The notes under the pieces: generated by a model
What the model was told of the DNA's origin: nothing
What the model saw: the letters and a program-made list of their open reading frames with translations, nothing else
The model's database searches: none
Translations under genes and position numbers: made by a program
In this document: positions 1-8,264 of the stretch, piece after piece
Layout of the letters: each line of letters opens with the position of its first letter
Position numbering within the stretch: position 1 is the first letter of the stretch
Assembly: GCF_016734805.1 (NCBI RefSeq)
Contig: NZ_JAERQG010000002.1
Span: 1-64,000, forward strand
Source of the DNA: Marivirga atlantica
GTDB taxonomy: Bacteria > Bacteroidota > Bacteroidia > Cytophagales > Cyclobacteriaceae
Reading direction: 5' to 3'
DNA length: 64,000 bases

Positions 1-88
1 ACAATTCACCTGATTCAACTTCCCAAACTACTTGAAGCTTTAAGGATAAACTGTAGTCCTTCTGGGTTCTTTTTACATATTCTTTCAT
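1..88 (-). CDS. IS3-family transposase OrfA, N-terminal part only (cut by window edge)
   Basis: The minus strand starts an open frame with ATG at 86-88 that runs off the left edge after 29 codons. The visible protein begins MKEYVKRTQKDYSLSLKLQ and continues VVWEVESGEL. This is the typical opening of the helix-turn-helix OrfA protein of Bacteroidota IS3-type transposases, which binds the element ends. The rest of OrfA and the DDE-containing OrfB would lie outside the window, so integrity cannot be judged. The family call rests on a short but characteristic peptide. Confidence 0.7.
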   Translation of the reverse strand, partial: MKEYVKRTQKDYSLSLKLQVVWEVESGEL

Positions 89-127
89 TACACATTCTTT
101 TGTGTAACGCTATTTCAGGACGAGACA
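1..127 (-). mobile_element. End of an IS3-like insertion sequence (partial)
   Basis: Upstream of the transposase start, the minus strand reads TGTCTCGTCCTGAAATAGCG inward from about base 127. This is a plausible terminal inverted repeat that obeys the TG...CA end rule of IS3 elements. The outer boundary is inferred: the other end and the target duplication are not in the window, so the edge could be off by several bases. Confidence 0.5.
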
Positions 128-351
128 AGGCTATAAAAAGAAAAACCCTCCTTTTTCAAAGAGGGCTTTCCGTGTTAAACAGGTGTATGAATAAAATTTG
201 TGTGTTTGTATAAGTATATACCCTTCGCAGACAAAAGGTAACCCACTATTGATAAAATATTTTAAAATATTTTTTTACTAGTTGATTCGCTGTGTTAATA
301 AACAGATTATCAGCTTCTTATGATTTTTCTGCGTTAAGGAATTTTATACAT
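128..351. other. Intergenic stretch between IS end and sucD terminator
   Basis: I see no convincing gene here. It is AT-rich. It holds a hairpin at about 141-168 (CCCTC and GAGGG arms) whose minus-strand product is followed by a T-run, so it resembles a terminator. There is also a short palindromic AAAATATTTT repeat near 255-275. No tRNA fold is visible, and short open frames here show no recognisable protein features. Confidence 0.5.
141..168 (-). terminator. Possible rho-independent terminator pointing toward the IS end
   Basis: Read on the minus strand, a CCCTC...GAGGG hairpin with an imperfect TTT/AAA extension is followed by GTTTTTC. No gene is seen directly upstream of it, because sucD has its own terminator. 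It may be the remnant of a unit broken by the IS insertion. Confidence 0.4.
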
Positions 352-380
352 AAAAAAAGGATTAGCCACAGCTAATCCTT
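352..380 (-). terminator. Rho-independent terminator of sucD
   Basis: A perfect 10-bp stem (AAGGATTAGC / GCTAATCCTT) with a CACA loop lies 40 bases past the sucD stop. On the minus strand it is followed by seven T residues. Confidence 0.85.
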
Positions 381-419
381 AAATCTTTGTACTTAATACT
401 TAGTACTCTTTTCCTTTCT

Positions 420-1295
420 TTATTTACCTAGAGCCTTCTTCATAGTTTCACCAATATCAGCAGGTGATTTCACTACAAATATTCCGCACTCATCCATAAT
501 TTTCATTTTAGCTTCAGCAGTATCATCTTTACCACCAATGATGGCGCCAGCGTGCCCCATTCTTCTACCCGGAGGTGCAGTTTGACCAGCGATGAATCCT
601 ACCACAGGTTTTTTGTTACCTGTTTCTTTAATCCATTTAGCAGCTTCAGCTTCGTAATTACCACCAATTTCACCGATCATTACGATGGCCTCAGTTTCGT
701 CATCTTCCATTAGCATTTGAACAGCAGCTTTAGTAGGAGTTCCAATTATTGGGTCACCACCAATACCGATTGCTGTAGAAATACCGAAACCAGCTTTCAC
801 GATTTGATCAGCAGCCTCATAAGTTAATGTACCAGACTTAGAAACAATACCGATTTTTCCTTTTTTGAAAACAAAGCCTGGCATAATACCAACTTTAGCT
901 TCTTCAGGAGTGATAACTCCCGGACAGTTAGGGCCAATTAACGTAACATCTTTATCTTGAATGTAGGTTTTAGCTTTCATCATGTCTTTTACGGGAATAC
1001 CCTCTGTAATGGTGATGATAACTTTAATACCTGCATCAGCAGCTTCCATAATAGCATCTGCTGCAAATGCCGGTGGTACAAAAATAATTGATACATTAGC
1101 TCCTGCTTCTTTTACAGCATCTTCTACTGTATTAAATACTGGTTTGCCAAGGTGTTTTTGTCCGCCTTTACCAGGAGTTACACCACCTACAAGATTGGTT
1201 CCGTACTCAATCATTTGTTCGGCATGGAATGATCCTTCTGAACCCGTAAATCCTTGTACAATTACTTTTGAATCTTTATTTACTAAAACGCTCAT
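420..1295 (-). CDS. sucD: Succinyl-CoA ligase (ADP-forming), alpha subunit
   Basis: This is the alpha subunit of succinyl-CoA synthetase, which converts succinyl-CoA to succinate with substrate-level ATP or GTP synthesis in the TCA cycle, in the cytoplasm. At 291 residues it has the usual length. The N-terminal CoA-binding Rossmann domain shows [12 protein letters not shown], and the second half shows IGPNCPGVI and the [12 protein letters not shown] segment carrying the phospho-histidine. The beta subunit gene sucC is not next to it, so the gene appears monocistronic. It has an excellent promoter and its own terminator. Confidence 0.96.
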   Translation of the reverse strand: MSVLVNKDSKVIVQGFTGSEGSFHAEQMIEYGTNLVGGVTPGKGGQKHLGKPVFNTVEDAVKEAGANVSIIFVPPAFAADAIMEAADAGIKVIITITEGIPVKDMMKAKTYIQDKDVTLIGPNCPGVITPEEAKVGIMPGFVFKKGKIGIVSKSGTLTYEAADQIVKAGFGISTAIGIGGDPIIGTPTKAAVQMLMEDDETEAIVMIGEIGGNYEAEAAKWIKETGNKKPVVGFIAGQTAPPGRRMGHAGAIIGGKDDTAEAKMKIMDECGIFVVKSPADIGETMKKALGK

Positions 1296-1318
1296 TTATA
1301 CTCATTTTAAGTTTTGTG

Positions 1319-1349
1319 CAAAAATAGAATAAAAGCCTTCATTCCCAAA
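1319..1349 (-). promoter_or_regulatory. Bacteroidota-type promoter of sucD
   Basis: On the minus strand TTTG (1346-1349) is followed by exactly 19 bases and then TATTTTTG (1319-1326). This matches the known Bacteroidota sigma-A consensus TTTG-N19-TAnnTTTG. It predicts a transcription start near 1312 and a short leader of about 17 bases before the sucD ATG. Confidence 0.8.
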
Positions 1350-1426
1350 GTAAATAGTTAATGAGTTGAGAGTTGTTTCATATAAAATAAGAGATTTATT
1401 AGTGGGTATTATTTTCAAACCAATAA

Positions 1427-1464
1427 AAAAGCACTGTTTAGCTAAGCTTGCTATCAGTGCTTTT
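1427..1464 (-). terminator. Terminator of the DUF6249-like gene
   Basis: A 10-bp stem (AAAAGCACTG / CAGTGCTTTT) encloses an 18-base loop. On the minus strand a T-run follows. It sits about 30 bases past the stop codon. Confidence 0.75.
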
Positions 1465-1494
1465 AGAATACTTATTATAACTACTAGATACTAT

Positions 1495-1842
1495 TTAATG
1501 GCTTTCCTTATTTTCTTGTTTTTTAGCATAATGAGTTCCAGCTAGCAAGCCTATACCACCCATTATTAAAATCATTGCAGGGAATGCTGTGTCCTCATCC
1601 ATTCCGCTATCTCTAAGAATAGTTGCAATAAATATTCCTAATCCTACTCCAATTGCAGTGAACGCAAAGCGAACTGCTCCCCAGCCACTGCTTTTTTTAA
1701 CTTTCATAAAGTCTGTAGGATCCATACCTTTTTCAATCATCTGTTGTTTTTCCAGGTACTCATACCTTCTGATGAAAATGATCATGGTGATTCCACCAAG
1801 TATGGCAAAAATTGGTATTAGAAGTGCAATGTCGTTGTGCAT
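1495..1842 (-). CDS. Small membrane protein, DUF6249-like
   Basis: This is a 115-residue inner-membrane protein with three hydrophobic segments (about 5-24, 57-77 and 87-104). A charged cytoplasmic-looking loop of the RRYEYLEKQQMIEKGMDP type sits between the first two. That layout fits the DUF6249 family, which in Bacteroidota often lies beside an ECF sigma factor, and here it is divergent from one. Its function is unknown. A link to the sigma factor is inferred from position only. Confidence 0.75.
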   Translation of the reverse strand: MHNDIALLIPIFAILGGITMIIFIRRYEYLEKQQMIEKGMDPTDFMKVKKSSGWGAVRFAFTAIGVGLGIFIATILRDSGMDEDTAFPAMILIMGGIGLLAGTHYAKKQENKESH

Positions 1843-1986
1843 TTTATTTGTAGTTTAGTTTCAAATGCTTTGATGCGTGCCCTTAAGGTTCGGTTACAGC
1901 AGCTCATATTTTTTATTGATAATTCTAAAAATAAAAAAGTTAAATATATCTGTAACTTGATGAATAAAATCAGCATCATATAAAAA

Positions 1987-2547
1987 GTGAATGCAGAGCA
2001 GATAAATAAAAGCATACAGCGAGTGTTGGCCGGAGAGGTAAGAGCCTATGAGCCGCTAGTAGATGCGCATAAGCAATTTATATATAATCTGGTGTTGAGC
2101 ATTGTAAAAAATCAGCCAGAAGCCGAAGAACTAACAATGGATGTATTCATTAAAGCTTATGATAAACTGCATACATTTAAGGGGGAGGCTAAATTTTCAA
2201 CATGGTTATATACCATAGCATACCGATTAGCCTTGATGCACCTACGAAAACATAAACCTTATAAGGAAGAGATTAATGACCAACATCATGTTAAGTCTGA
2301 AGACCAACTAAAAGAATCAGATGTTAATTATGTGATAGAAATAGCTCTAAAAGATTTAACCGAAATTGAGTCTGCATTAATTAATTTCTATTATCTGAAA
2401 GAGCTGAACTTAAGAGAAATTGAAGAAATAACCGGAATTAAGGCTGAAACTGCGAAGGTCAAGATTCATAGAATACGTAAAAAGCTAAGCACTATACTTG
2501 AGAAAAGATTTTCTTCAGATGAGCTTAAAACAATAATGACTTTTTAA
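1987..2547 (+). CDS. RNA polymerase sigma factor, sigma-70 ECF family
   Basis: This 186-residue protein shows sigma region 2 at about 22-85 (AEELTMDVFIKAYDKL and KFSTWLYTIAYRLA). Region 4 is at about 125-175, with a helix-turn-helix in LREIEEITGIKAETAKVKIH. The start is GTG at 1987, the first in-frame start after the intergenic region. It would direct RNA polymerase to a stress or envelope regulon. It is followed 11-14 bases later by a small membrane protein that is probably its anti-sigma partner. The inducing signal cannot be read from the sequence. Confidence 0.92.
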   Translation: MNAEQINKSIQRVLAGEVRAYEPLVDAHKQFIYNLVLSIVKNQPEAEELTMDVFIKAYDKLHTFKGEAKFSTWLYTIAYRLALMHLRKHKPYKEEINDQHHVKSEDQLKESDVNYVIEIALKDLTEIESALINFYYLKELNLREIEEITGIKAETAKVKIHRIRKKLSTILEKRFSSDELKTIMTF

Positions 2548-2561
2548 AACTTTATTAAGTG

Positions 2562-2921
2562 ATGAAAGACAATTTGGATAAAAATATTGAAGCAATCTTA
2601 AAAGCTAGGTCTTCTCAATATCAATTGAATGAAGACTTTAATAGTCGTCTATTCAGTAATTTAAAGTCAAAAGGATCACCAAAAGGAGTGTTCTTTCATG
2701 CAAGCGCACTTTGGAGCTTACTGGCTTTAGTTGCGCTCATCGCTATCATAAGTAGTGCCTACTTCTTTATTGACAGCGAGCTCTTATCCAGAACATTTGA
2801 TTTTGACTTTCTTAAAAGCAATGGAGCTAAATATATGATTTATGCCTTATCTGCTTTATTATTATTTGCCATCACAGATAGGTTTATACAGCTCAAAACA
2901 AAAACAAACAGCTTTTCTTGA
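2562..2921 (+). CDS. Small membrane protein, probable anti-sigma partner
   Basis: This protein of about 119 residues has a charged, helical N-terminus (KDNLDKNIEAILKARSS) followed by two membrane segments at about 48-67 and 90-107. GTG at 2559 is directly followed by ATG at 2562, and I prefer the ATG. Its position immediately after an ECF sigma gene, the short cytoplasmic N-terminus and the membrane anchor suggest a sigma-sequestering role. No zinc-finger (ZAS) motif is visible, so this rests on context. Its stop overlaps the TTG start of the next gene. Confidence 0.6.
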   Translation: MKDNLDKNIEAILKARSSQYQLNEDFNSRLFSNLKSKGSPKGVFFHASALWSLLALVALIAIISSAYFFIDSELLSRTFDFDFLKSNGAKYMIYALSALLLFAITDRFIQLKTKTNSFS

Positions 2922-3784
2922 TTCCTGAAACCATACAAATAAGACTTCAGAATTTCTTTAAGACTAGCAAACTTTCATTTCAGTCGGTTACAGGCGGTAG
3001 TATTAATAGTGCTTTTGCTTTTGAGATAAGCCATAGAAAATACTTTCTAAAGTTTAATCATCATAAGCATTATCCTGACATCATAACTTTTGAAGTAGAA
3101 GGATTAAAAGCTATTGCTGATACAAATCAGATTAATACTCCTAAAATAGTTTTATCTGAGATAGTTGATGATTATGAGATATTAGTACTGCCTTTTATTG
3201 CCAATGAACAGGTAGGTAAAGCCTTTTGGGAAAAATTTGGGAGCCAACTTGCTGCTATGCATAAAGAATCAACAGCTGATGCATTTGGGTGGTATCAAGA
3301 TAATTATCTGGGTAGTCTAAAGCAGCATAACACGCAAGATGAAAGTTGGACAAACTTCTGGATTAATCAACGTATTAAGCCACAACTGAAATTAGCTATT
3401 GATAGCGGTAGCTTAAATAAAAACGATATAGCTTTATTCGAGAAGTTATTAAAAGAAGCTGATAATATCTTTCCTAAAGTTCGACCTTGTTTGGTTCACG
3501 GGGATTTATGGAGCGGTAACTTCATAGCAAACAATGCGTTCGGACCTACTTTAATTGATCCAGCTATTCATTACAGTCATTTTGAAACGGATCTGGCCTT
3601 TACATATTTGTTTGGAGGTTTTGATTCAACATTTTATAAGAGTTATGAAGAATCAAATGCTTTAGAGCATGGATTTATTAATAGAAAGGAAATTTATAAT
3701 TTGTATCCACTTTTATTACATCTTAATCTTTTTGGTTCAGCATATTACACCCCTATCAAGCGAACTATTTCAAGGTTTAGCTAA
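2918..3784 (+). CDS. Fructosamine kinase family protein
   Basis: This 288-residue protein matches the fructosamine/ribulosamine 3-kinase fold (aminoglycoside phosphotransferase-like). It has GGSINSAF near the N-terminus in the ATP-binding region, the catalytic-loop motif VHGDLWSGNF at about 192-201, and IDPAIHYSHFETDLAF as the metal-binding segment. The family phosphorylates sugars bound to protein amines so that glycation can be reversed. The start is TTG inside a TTGA overlap with the preceding gene, which implies translational coupling to the sigma unit. The exact substrate is not determinable. Confidence 0.88.
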   Translation: MIPETIQIRLQNFFKTSKLSFQSVTGGSINSAFAFEISHRKYFLKFNHHKHYPDIITFEVEGLKAIADTNQINTPKIVLSEIVDDYEILVLPFIANEQVGKAFWEKFGSQLAAMHKESTADAFGWYQDNYLGSLKQHNTQDESWTNFWINQRIKPQLKLAIDSGSLNKNDIALFEKLLKEADNIFPKVRPCLVHGDLWSGNFIANNAFGPTLIDPAIHYSHFETDLAFTYLFGGFDSTFYKSYEESNALEHGFINRKEIYNLYPLLLHLNLFGSAYYTPIKRTISRFS

Positions 3785-3891
3785 AGCATGTTACTGCAAA
3801 TAGTCTGTTAATGGTCGTTAGCAGACAACTAGCTGTTCATTTGTGAACACAAAATTCACCATGCATCCCGAAAATGTGCCTTTAAACCAAT

Positions 3892-3922
3892 TTTAAGGCT
3901 ATGTGCAACTATAATAAATTTG
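3892..3922 (+). promoter_or_regulatory. Probable promoter of the small secreted protein gene
   Basis: TTTA (3892-3895), 19 bases, then an exact TAAATTTG -7 element (3915-3922) gives one mismatch to the Bacteroidota consensus. The leader to the ATG at 3968 would be about 39 bases. Confidence 0.55.
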
Positions 3923-3967
3923 GCAGCGTCTTAGCTATACAAGATGTAAATATTAATTGTTAGTCAA

Positions 3968-4351
3968 ATGAAAAATTTAAAAACTATCGGAAAAGCTGGA
4001 ATCATCACATTGATTATGTGTGTGTTTTTTAGCGCAAATTTAATGGCAAATGGTACTTCTGGAGAAGAAGGTAAAAAAGAGAAAGTGAAAAAATCTGTGG
4101 AGGTTGAAAAACTTATAGCTGAGATACAAAAGAATGAAGAGTTTGAGCTTTTTGATGAGATGTTAAAGGAGGAAGGAATTATTGATTGTTCAAATGATAC
4201 TAAGGTGACGATCCTTGATGCTAATGGAGAGCTTGTTTATGAAGGTAGCCAGGCAGGAATTAGCATTACTGATAAAAAACTTAAAAAGTATGTAGAGAGA
4301 GCTGATTTTCTAATCAATGTTGATAATACTGCTTATTATATGATATTCTAA
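3968..4351 (+). CDS. Small secreted protein of unknown function
   Basis: I do not recognise this 127-residue protein. It has a clear signal peptide (about 1-27, hydrophobic IITLIMCVFFSANLMA). A lysine/glutamate-rich helical stretch (EEGKKEKVKKSVEVEKLIAEI) follows. The C-terminal half looks like a small beta/alpha domain with one cysteine (IDCSNDTKVTILDANGELVYEG). It stands alone, with its own promoter upstream and a strong terminator downstream. It probably acts in the periplasm or outside the cell. Confidence 0.7.
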   Translation: MKNLKTIGKAGIITLIMCVFFSANLMANGTSGEEGKKEKVKKSVEVEKLIAEIQKNEEFELFDEMLKEEGIIDCSNDTKVTILDANGELVYEGSQAGISITDKKLKKYVERADFLINVDNTAYYMIF

Positions 4352-4403
4352 GCAGTATTTATCAACCGTTTAAAGCACAAGCTGTTAATTCTGATTAGGA
4401 ATT

Positions 4404-4443
4404 AACAAAGAAGGGCTACTGATTTCAGTAGCCCTTCTTTGTT
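4404..4443. terminator. Bidirectional terminator between convergent genes
   Basis: A long perfect stem (AACAAAGAAGGGCTACTGA paired with its complement, about 19 bp) lies between the small secreted protein gene and the convergent symporter gene. It can serve both. Confidence 0.8.
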
Positions 4444-4463
4444 GTTATAGGTATGACTTATCC

Positions 4464-6191
4464 TTATTTAAATTTCGGATGTTTCTCTCCAGGGAAGTTC
4501 TCCTCAAAGAAATCTCCGTATTCCGAAATGGTATTCTTCATGTCTTTTCTTAACCAGATAATACCTACCAGGTTAGGAAGCGTCATTAGGGCAATGGTAA
4601 TTGCTGATAACGTCCATATAATAGTTGTATCTTGAAAAGAAGCAAAGAAAAATGCTACCACATATACAACTCTATAATATACTACTGACTTAGGGCCAAA
4701 CAGATAAGTCATGGCTCTATCACCATAGTAAGACCAACTGATAGCCGTACTAAAGGCAAATAATAACAAACCAATTGATACAATATATTGACCCCATTCT
4801 CCGAAGAATCCTCGCTTAAAGGCTAATGCGGTTAATGGTGCACTATGTACAAGAGATTCACCAATGAACTTAACATCCTGATCCGGTGCAATATTACCAC
4901 CAGCAACTTTAATAATTCCATCAAATAGCTCTTCCTCTATTAAACCCTCGTTCTTGTAAACTTTAATGTTATCAGCAAACGACCTTGAGTGTATGAAGGT
5001 AAAATCTTCAGTATTTGTTATGTTGCCATTTTCAACTACCAAATCACCATTGTAGCGTGGTAATTTTTCCTCATCGTTCAAGTGATTGTAAATTTTTTCC
5101 TTTGCCTCAACATTGGATTCAGCGTAGTTTTTATCCAGAATTTCAATTTCAGAATACTCAAATTGATTTACATGCTTCTCGTTCCATGCACCAGAAGAAA
5201 GTAAAACCAAACCAGTAATTGTACAAATGATGATGGTATCAATAAAAGGTTCCAAAATAGCAACCATACCTTCTGATAGCGGTTCGTTTGCCTTAGCTGA
5301 AGCGTGAGCAATTGGAGCAGAACCTTGACCTGCTTCGTTAGAGAAAAGACCTCTGTTAACTCCTCTGTTAAATGCAAAAGCTAAATTAGCACCAATAAAA
5401 CCTCCTGTTGCAGCTGATCCAGTGAAGATGTCACCGAAAATAGCCATTAATGAAGGAATGATATTCTCATAATTATAAAATATAACTGCAAAGGCACCAA
5501 TAAAATAAATGATCGCCATACCTGGCACTAACTTAGATGTTACAGCGGCAATTCTTTTAATACCTCCAATAATCACAAGGCCTAAGAAAACTGCTAAAAC
5601 AGCACCAGTTATGATTTGATCGATACCAAAAGTAGCTAACATGGTACTTGAGATACTATTAATCTGCGGCAAAGAACCTGTTCCGAATGAGGAAAGCACT
5701 GTTGCAAAGGCAAAAATGGCAGCTAACCACTTTAGGTTAACCTTTTTACCGTTGAATTTAAAGTTGGCATTTCTCATATAATACATAGGGCCACCTGCCA
5801 TAGTACCATCATCAAGCTTTGATCTGTATTTGTGTGAAAGAGAAACCTCTACAAACTTTGTACACATACCCAATACCGCTGTCACAAGCATCCAAAATAA
5901 AGCAGCCGGTCCACCTAAGTGAATAGCGAAAGCAACACCTGCAATATTACCGGTACCTACTGTGCCAGATAGTGCTGTAGCAAGCGCTTGAAAGTGAGAA
6001 GTATCACCCGGTAAATCATCCCTATCAAATTTACCACTTACAATACGTACTGCATGCTTGAAAAAACGTACCTGAGGGAATTTTAAGTAAATAGTAAAAA
6101 ACAAGCCTGTGCCTAATAGTGCGTAAGGAAACCATGCTGCACTACCAATAAAGCTGTCTATTAGTATGAGGAAATTGTTAACTTCTTGCAT
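4464..6191 (-). CDS. Sodium/alanine symporter, AGCS family
   Basis: This 575-residue inner-membrane carrier of the alanine/glycine:cation symporter family couples Na+ entry to amino-acid uptake. Family marks include [21 protein letters not shown] near 95-115, GGPMYYM, and [19 protein letters not shown] near 290. A hydrophilic insert of about 110 residues (roughly 345-455, [20 protein letters not shown] onward) separates two membrane segments. It makes the protein somewhat longer than most AGCS carriers and probably faces the periplasm. It is monocistronic. Confidence 0.92.
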   Translation of the reverse strand: MQEVNNFLILIDSFIGSAAWFPYALLGTGLFFTIYLKFPQVRFFKHAVRIVSGKFDRDDLPGDTSHFQALATALSGTVGTGNIAGVAFAIHLGGPAALFWMLVTAVLGMCTKFVEVSLSHKYRSKLDDGTMAGGPMYYMRNANFKFNGKKVNLKWLAAIFAFATVLSSFGTGSLPQINSISSTMLATFGIDQIITGAVLAVFLGLVIIGGIKRIAAVTSKLVPGMAIIYFIGAFAVIFYNYENIIPSLMAIFGDIFTGSAATGGFIGANLAFAFNRGVNRGLFSNEAGQGSAPIAHASAKANEPLSEGMVAILEPFIDTIIICTITGLVLLSSGAWNEKHVNQFEYSEIEILDKNYAESNVEAKEKIYNHLNDEEKLPRYNGDLVVENGNITNTEDFTFIHSRSFADNIKVYKNEGLIEEELFDGIIKVAGGNIAPDQDVKFIGESLVHSAPLTALAFKRGFFGEWGQYIVSIGLLLFAFSTAISWSYYGDRAMTYLFGPKSVVYYRVVYVVAFFFASFQDTTIIWTLSAITIALMTLPNLVGIIWLRKDMKNTISEYGDFFEENFPGEKHPKFK

Positions 6192-6246
6192 ATGAATAGT
6201 TGGTAATTATGTATATGTTGTTCGAATTGAATTTTTTGAATACCGA

Positions 6247-6254
6247 CAAAACTA
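6247..6254 (-). promoter_or_regulatory. Likely -7 element for the AGCS symporter gene
   Basis: The minus strand reads TAGTTTTG, an exact TAnnTTTG match, with no good TTTG at the expected -33 spacing. It would give a leader of about 50 bases. Confidence 0.4.
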
Positions 6255-6452
6255 AGAAATATTATCAGAGATAATAGAAATTAAAGTCTTGTTTTCGTAA
6301 TTATCGTAGCCTTCAAGGCTATAAAATACTACTTGATAGAATCTTTTTGGATTTTAGGGGTTTTCATTGTTAACAAAATTAGGCTAGCTTTACATAGTAC
6401 ATAAGTGCAAGTAATACTGTTATCAATCTTTCGAAATTAATTATTTAAATCA

Positions 6453-7316
6453 ATGAGAATATTTATCTGTGTGCTTTTTCTGCTGTTTTCCGGAAGTGCT
6501 TATGCACAGTTTGAACTTGATTCGTTAAAAGCAAAATGGAATGAAGAAGGCCGTGAAGATATAGAAGGTGTTTACTCCTTGTCTTCTGGTTCAAATTCTT
6601 ATACCGTGGTTTTGGCAAGGGAGAATGATGCTTACAAGCTGGTTTATATTGATGGGAAACAGCCTGAGTGGTTATATGGAGACTTAAAAGGCATTATTGC
6701 ACCAAGTGAAGAAAAGATATATGAAGGCAGATGGAATGCTGGTTTACCATCATCACCTTTATTAGAAAATATTAAGATTGTATTTGGAGACAAAAAGTTT
6801 ATCCTTTACTGGTCTGATTGGTCAATTGATGAGTTTAAAATGATTTATCCTGAAAAAGCTGATGATGTGACTAAGATTGATAAATCCTTTGATGAGGCAC
6901 TATTTACCAGAAATCACATAAGTATTCCTATACAGCAAAATGATTCAGGAAATGTTGAATTGCCTATTTTGATTAATGATGTATTAAAAATTTATGTTGG
7001 TCTTGAAAAAACATCAGATGAAATTCTGATCTCAAAGGATATAGCCAAAACATTAATTCAAACAAAAACGCTCGGATATAAAGAGTGGTTAGAAGGTAAC
7101 TATTATGAATTTATTGACCCAAAAAAGCCATTTAGAGCTCCTCATACTTTCAATATAAATAGCCTTAAGGTTGGTACTCGCGAATTAAAAAATGTGAAAG
7201 CAAAGGTGTCAGATGATTTAAACAGAGCAATGCTGATTAATATTGATGTATTGGAGCGACTAGGAAAAATTAATATTGACATAAATAATAATATTTTAAC
7301 CATAACCCAGAACTGA
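6453..7316 (+). CDS. Secreted protein with degenerate retropepsin-like domain
   Basis: This 287-residue exported protein has a signal peptide at 1-18 (ending SAYA). Its C-terminal half follows the strand order of clan AA aspartic proteases: LPILINDVLKIYVGL, then ILISKDIAKTL, then INSLKVGTRELKNVKAKV, then INIDVLERLGKINIDINNNIL. However, the position of the catalytic D-T/S-G reads GLEKTSD, so it is probably inactive and may only bind a peptide. The N-terminal half (about 25-150) is unrecognised. It is the first gene of a three-gene operon and its stop overlaps the next start. Confidence 0.65.
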   Translation: MRIFICVLFLLFSGSAYAQFELDSLKAKWNEEGREDIEGVYSLSSGSNSYTVVLARENDAYKLVYIDGKQPEWLYGDLKGIIAPSEEKIYEGRWNAGLPSSPLLENIKIVFGDKKFILYWSDWSIDEFKMIYPEKADDVTKIDKSFDEALFTRNHISIPIQQNDSGNVELPILINDVLKIYVGLEKTSDEILISKDIAKTLIQTKTLGYKEWLEGNYYEFIDPKKPFRAPHTFNINSLKVGTRELKNVKAKVSDDLNRAMLINIDVLERLGKINIDINNNILTITQN

Positions 7317-7759
7317 TGAAACGACTTGTACTTGTTTTTACTTTAATTTTTTGTGCGTCTTTTTTACCCGAAATAAAAGCGCAGGACCAGAATGGAAATA
7401 TAACTGTACTAATAGGGCCATTGAGAAACTCAAAAGGTCACCTGTTAATTTCTCTTTTTAATAGTGCTGATAAATTTCCTGATGATGCAAGTGGAGCAGT
7501 TAAATCTAAAAAGGTAAAAGTTGATAAAACAAATCAGAAAATTATATTCGATAATGTGCCTTTTGGTGAATATGCTATAGTTTTTTTACATGATGAAAAT
7601 GATAGCGGAGATATGGATACTAACATGATGGGTATACCACAGGAAGGCTATGGGGCAAGTAATAATGCCGTAAACACTTTTAGTGCTCCGAAGTATAAAG
7701 AAGCTAAATTCAGGTTAAGCAGTGCTAATACAACACAAAGCTTAAAAGTATATTATTAA
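7316..7759 (+). CDS. Exported DUF2141 family protein
   Basis: This 147-residue protein has a signal peptide (about 1-22) followed by a single beta-sandwich domain. Its features fit DUF2141: LLISLFNSADKFP, VPFGEYAIVFLHDENDSGDMDTNMMGIPQEGYG, and a C-terminal strand. The family is common in Bacteroidota and proteobacterial envelopes but has no settled function. It starts in a TGATG overlap with the preceding gene, so the two are likely coupled. Confidence 0.88.
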   Translation: MKRLVLVFTLIFCASFLPEIKAQDQNGNITVLIGPLRNSKGHLLISLFNSADKFPDDASGAVKSKKVKVDKTNQKIIFDNVPFGEYAIVFLHDENDSGDMDTNMMGIPQEGYGASNNAVNTFSAPKYKEAKFRLSSANTTQSLKVYY

Positions 7760-7771
7760 TTGTATAAAACT

Positions 7772-8254
7772 ATGATGAAAGGAAGTGGTCTATTCTTCTT
7801 AGCAATAACAATTTTTCTGGTTGCATGTGATTCTGGTAAGTCACAAAATGAAAAAGAACTTAACAACGAATTGTGGTCATATGAAGAGGCAATTCAAGAT
7901 AATGGTGAAAAGATAGAAGTTGCTCCATATAATGAGAGTATCCAAAAGGCTATGTCTGTTCGTTTACCATGGGCATACAGTCCGTTAAGCATAGCCTTAC
8001 GAGTTGCTGGTCAGCAGATGATTGCGCCAAATGTCAATATGGTTGCTAAAAGCCTAAGCGGTAATGAATTAATTACTGATGCAGCAGTCATTATTGAAAA
8101 GCTTAATTTACCTGATGATTCATTGGATGATGAATATTACTGGATTCGATTAAAGCTTGGAGGCACCGTTTGGCAAGTGGCAGAAATCAAACATGCCTGG
8201 AAATGTAAAGATGGGAGAGGACATCAGAATTTGAGTGCTGAGAAGTGTAAATAA
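7772..8254 (+). CDS. Hypothetical lipoprotein
   Basis: This is an unrecognised protein of about 160 residues with a lipoprotein signal: the hydrophobic LFFLAITIFLVAC ends in a lipobox cysteine. I choose ATG at 7772; TTG at 7760 is also in frame. The mature part is mixed alpha/beta with a C-terminal pair of cysteines (HAWKCKDGRGHQNLSAEKC) that could form a disulfide. It completes the operon with the degenerate protease and DUF2141 genes. An envelope location is likely. Confidence 0.7.
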   Translation: MMKGSGLFFLAITIFLVACDSGKSQNEKELNNELWSYEEAIQDNGEKIEVAPYNESIQKAMSVRLPWAYSPLSIALRVAGQQMIAPNVNMVAKSLSGNELITDAAVIIEKLNLPDDSLDDEYYWIRLKLGGTVWQVAEIKHAWKCKDGRGHQNLSAEKCK

Positions 8255-8264
8255 ATAGCATATA

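Noticed and set aside
170-350. Possible small gene or RNA upstream of the orphan terminator
   Set aside because: No start with a plausible protein, no tRNA fold and no known RNA motif. It is AT-rich intergenic sequence.
982-1332. Plus-strand open frame across sucD
   Set aside because: It is antisense to a clear sucD gene, with a biased serine/alanine-rich translation typical of a shadow frame.
4453-4635. Plus-strand open frame within the end of the AGCS symporter gene
   Set aside because: It lies antisense to a recognised transporter and shows no independent signal.
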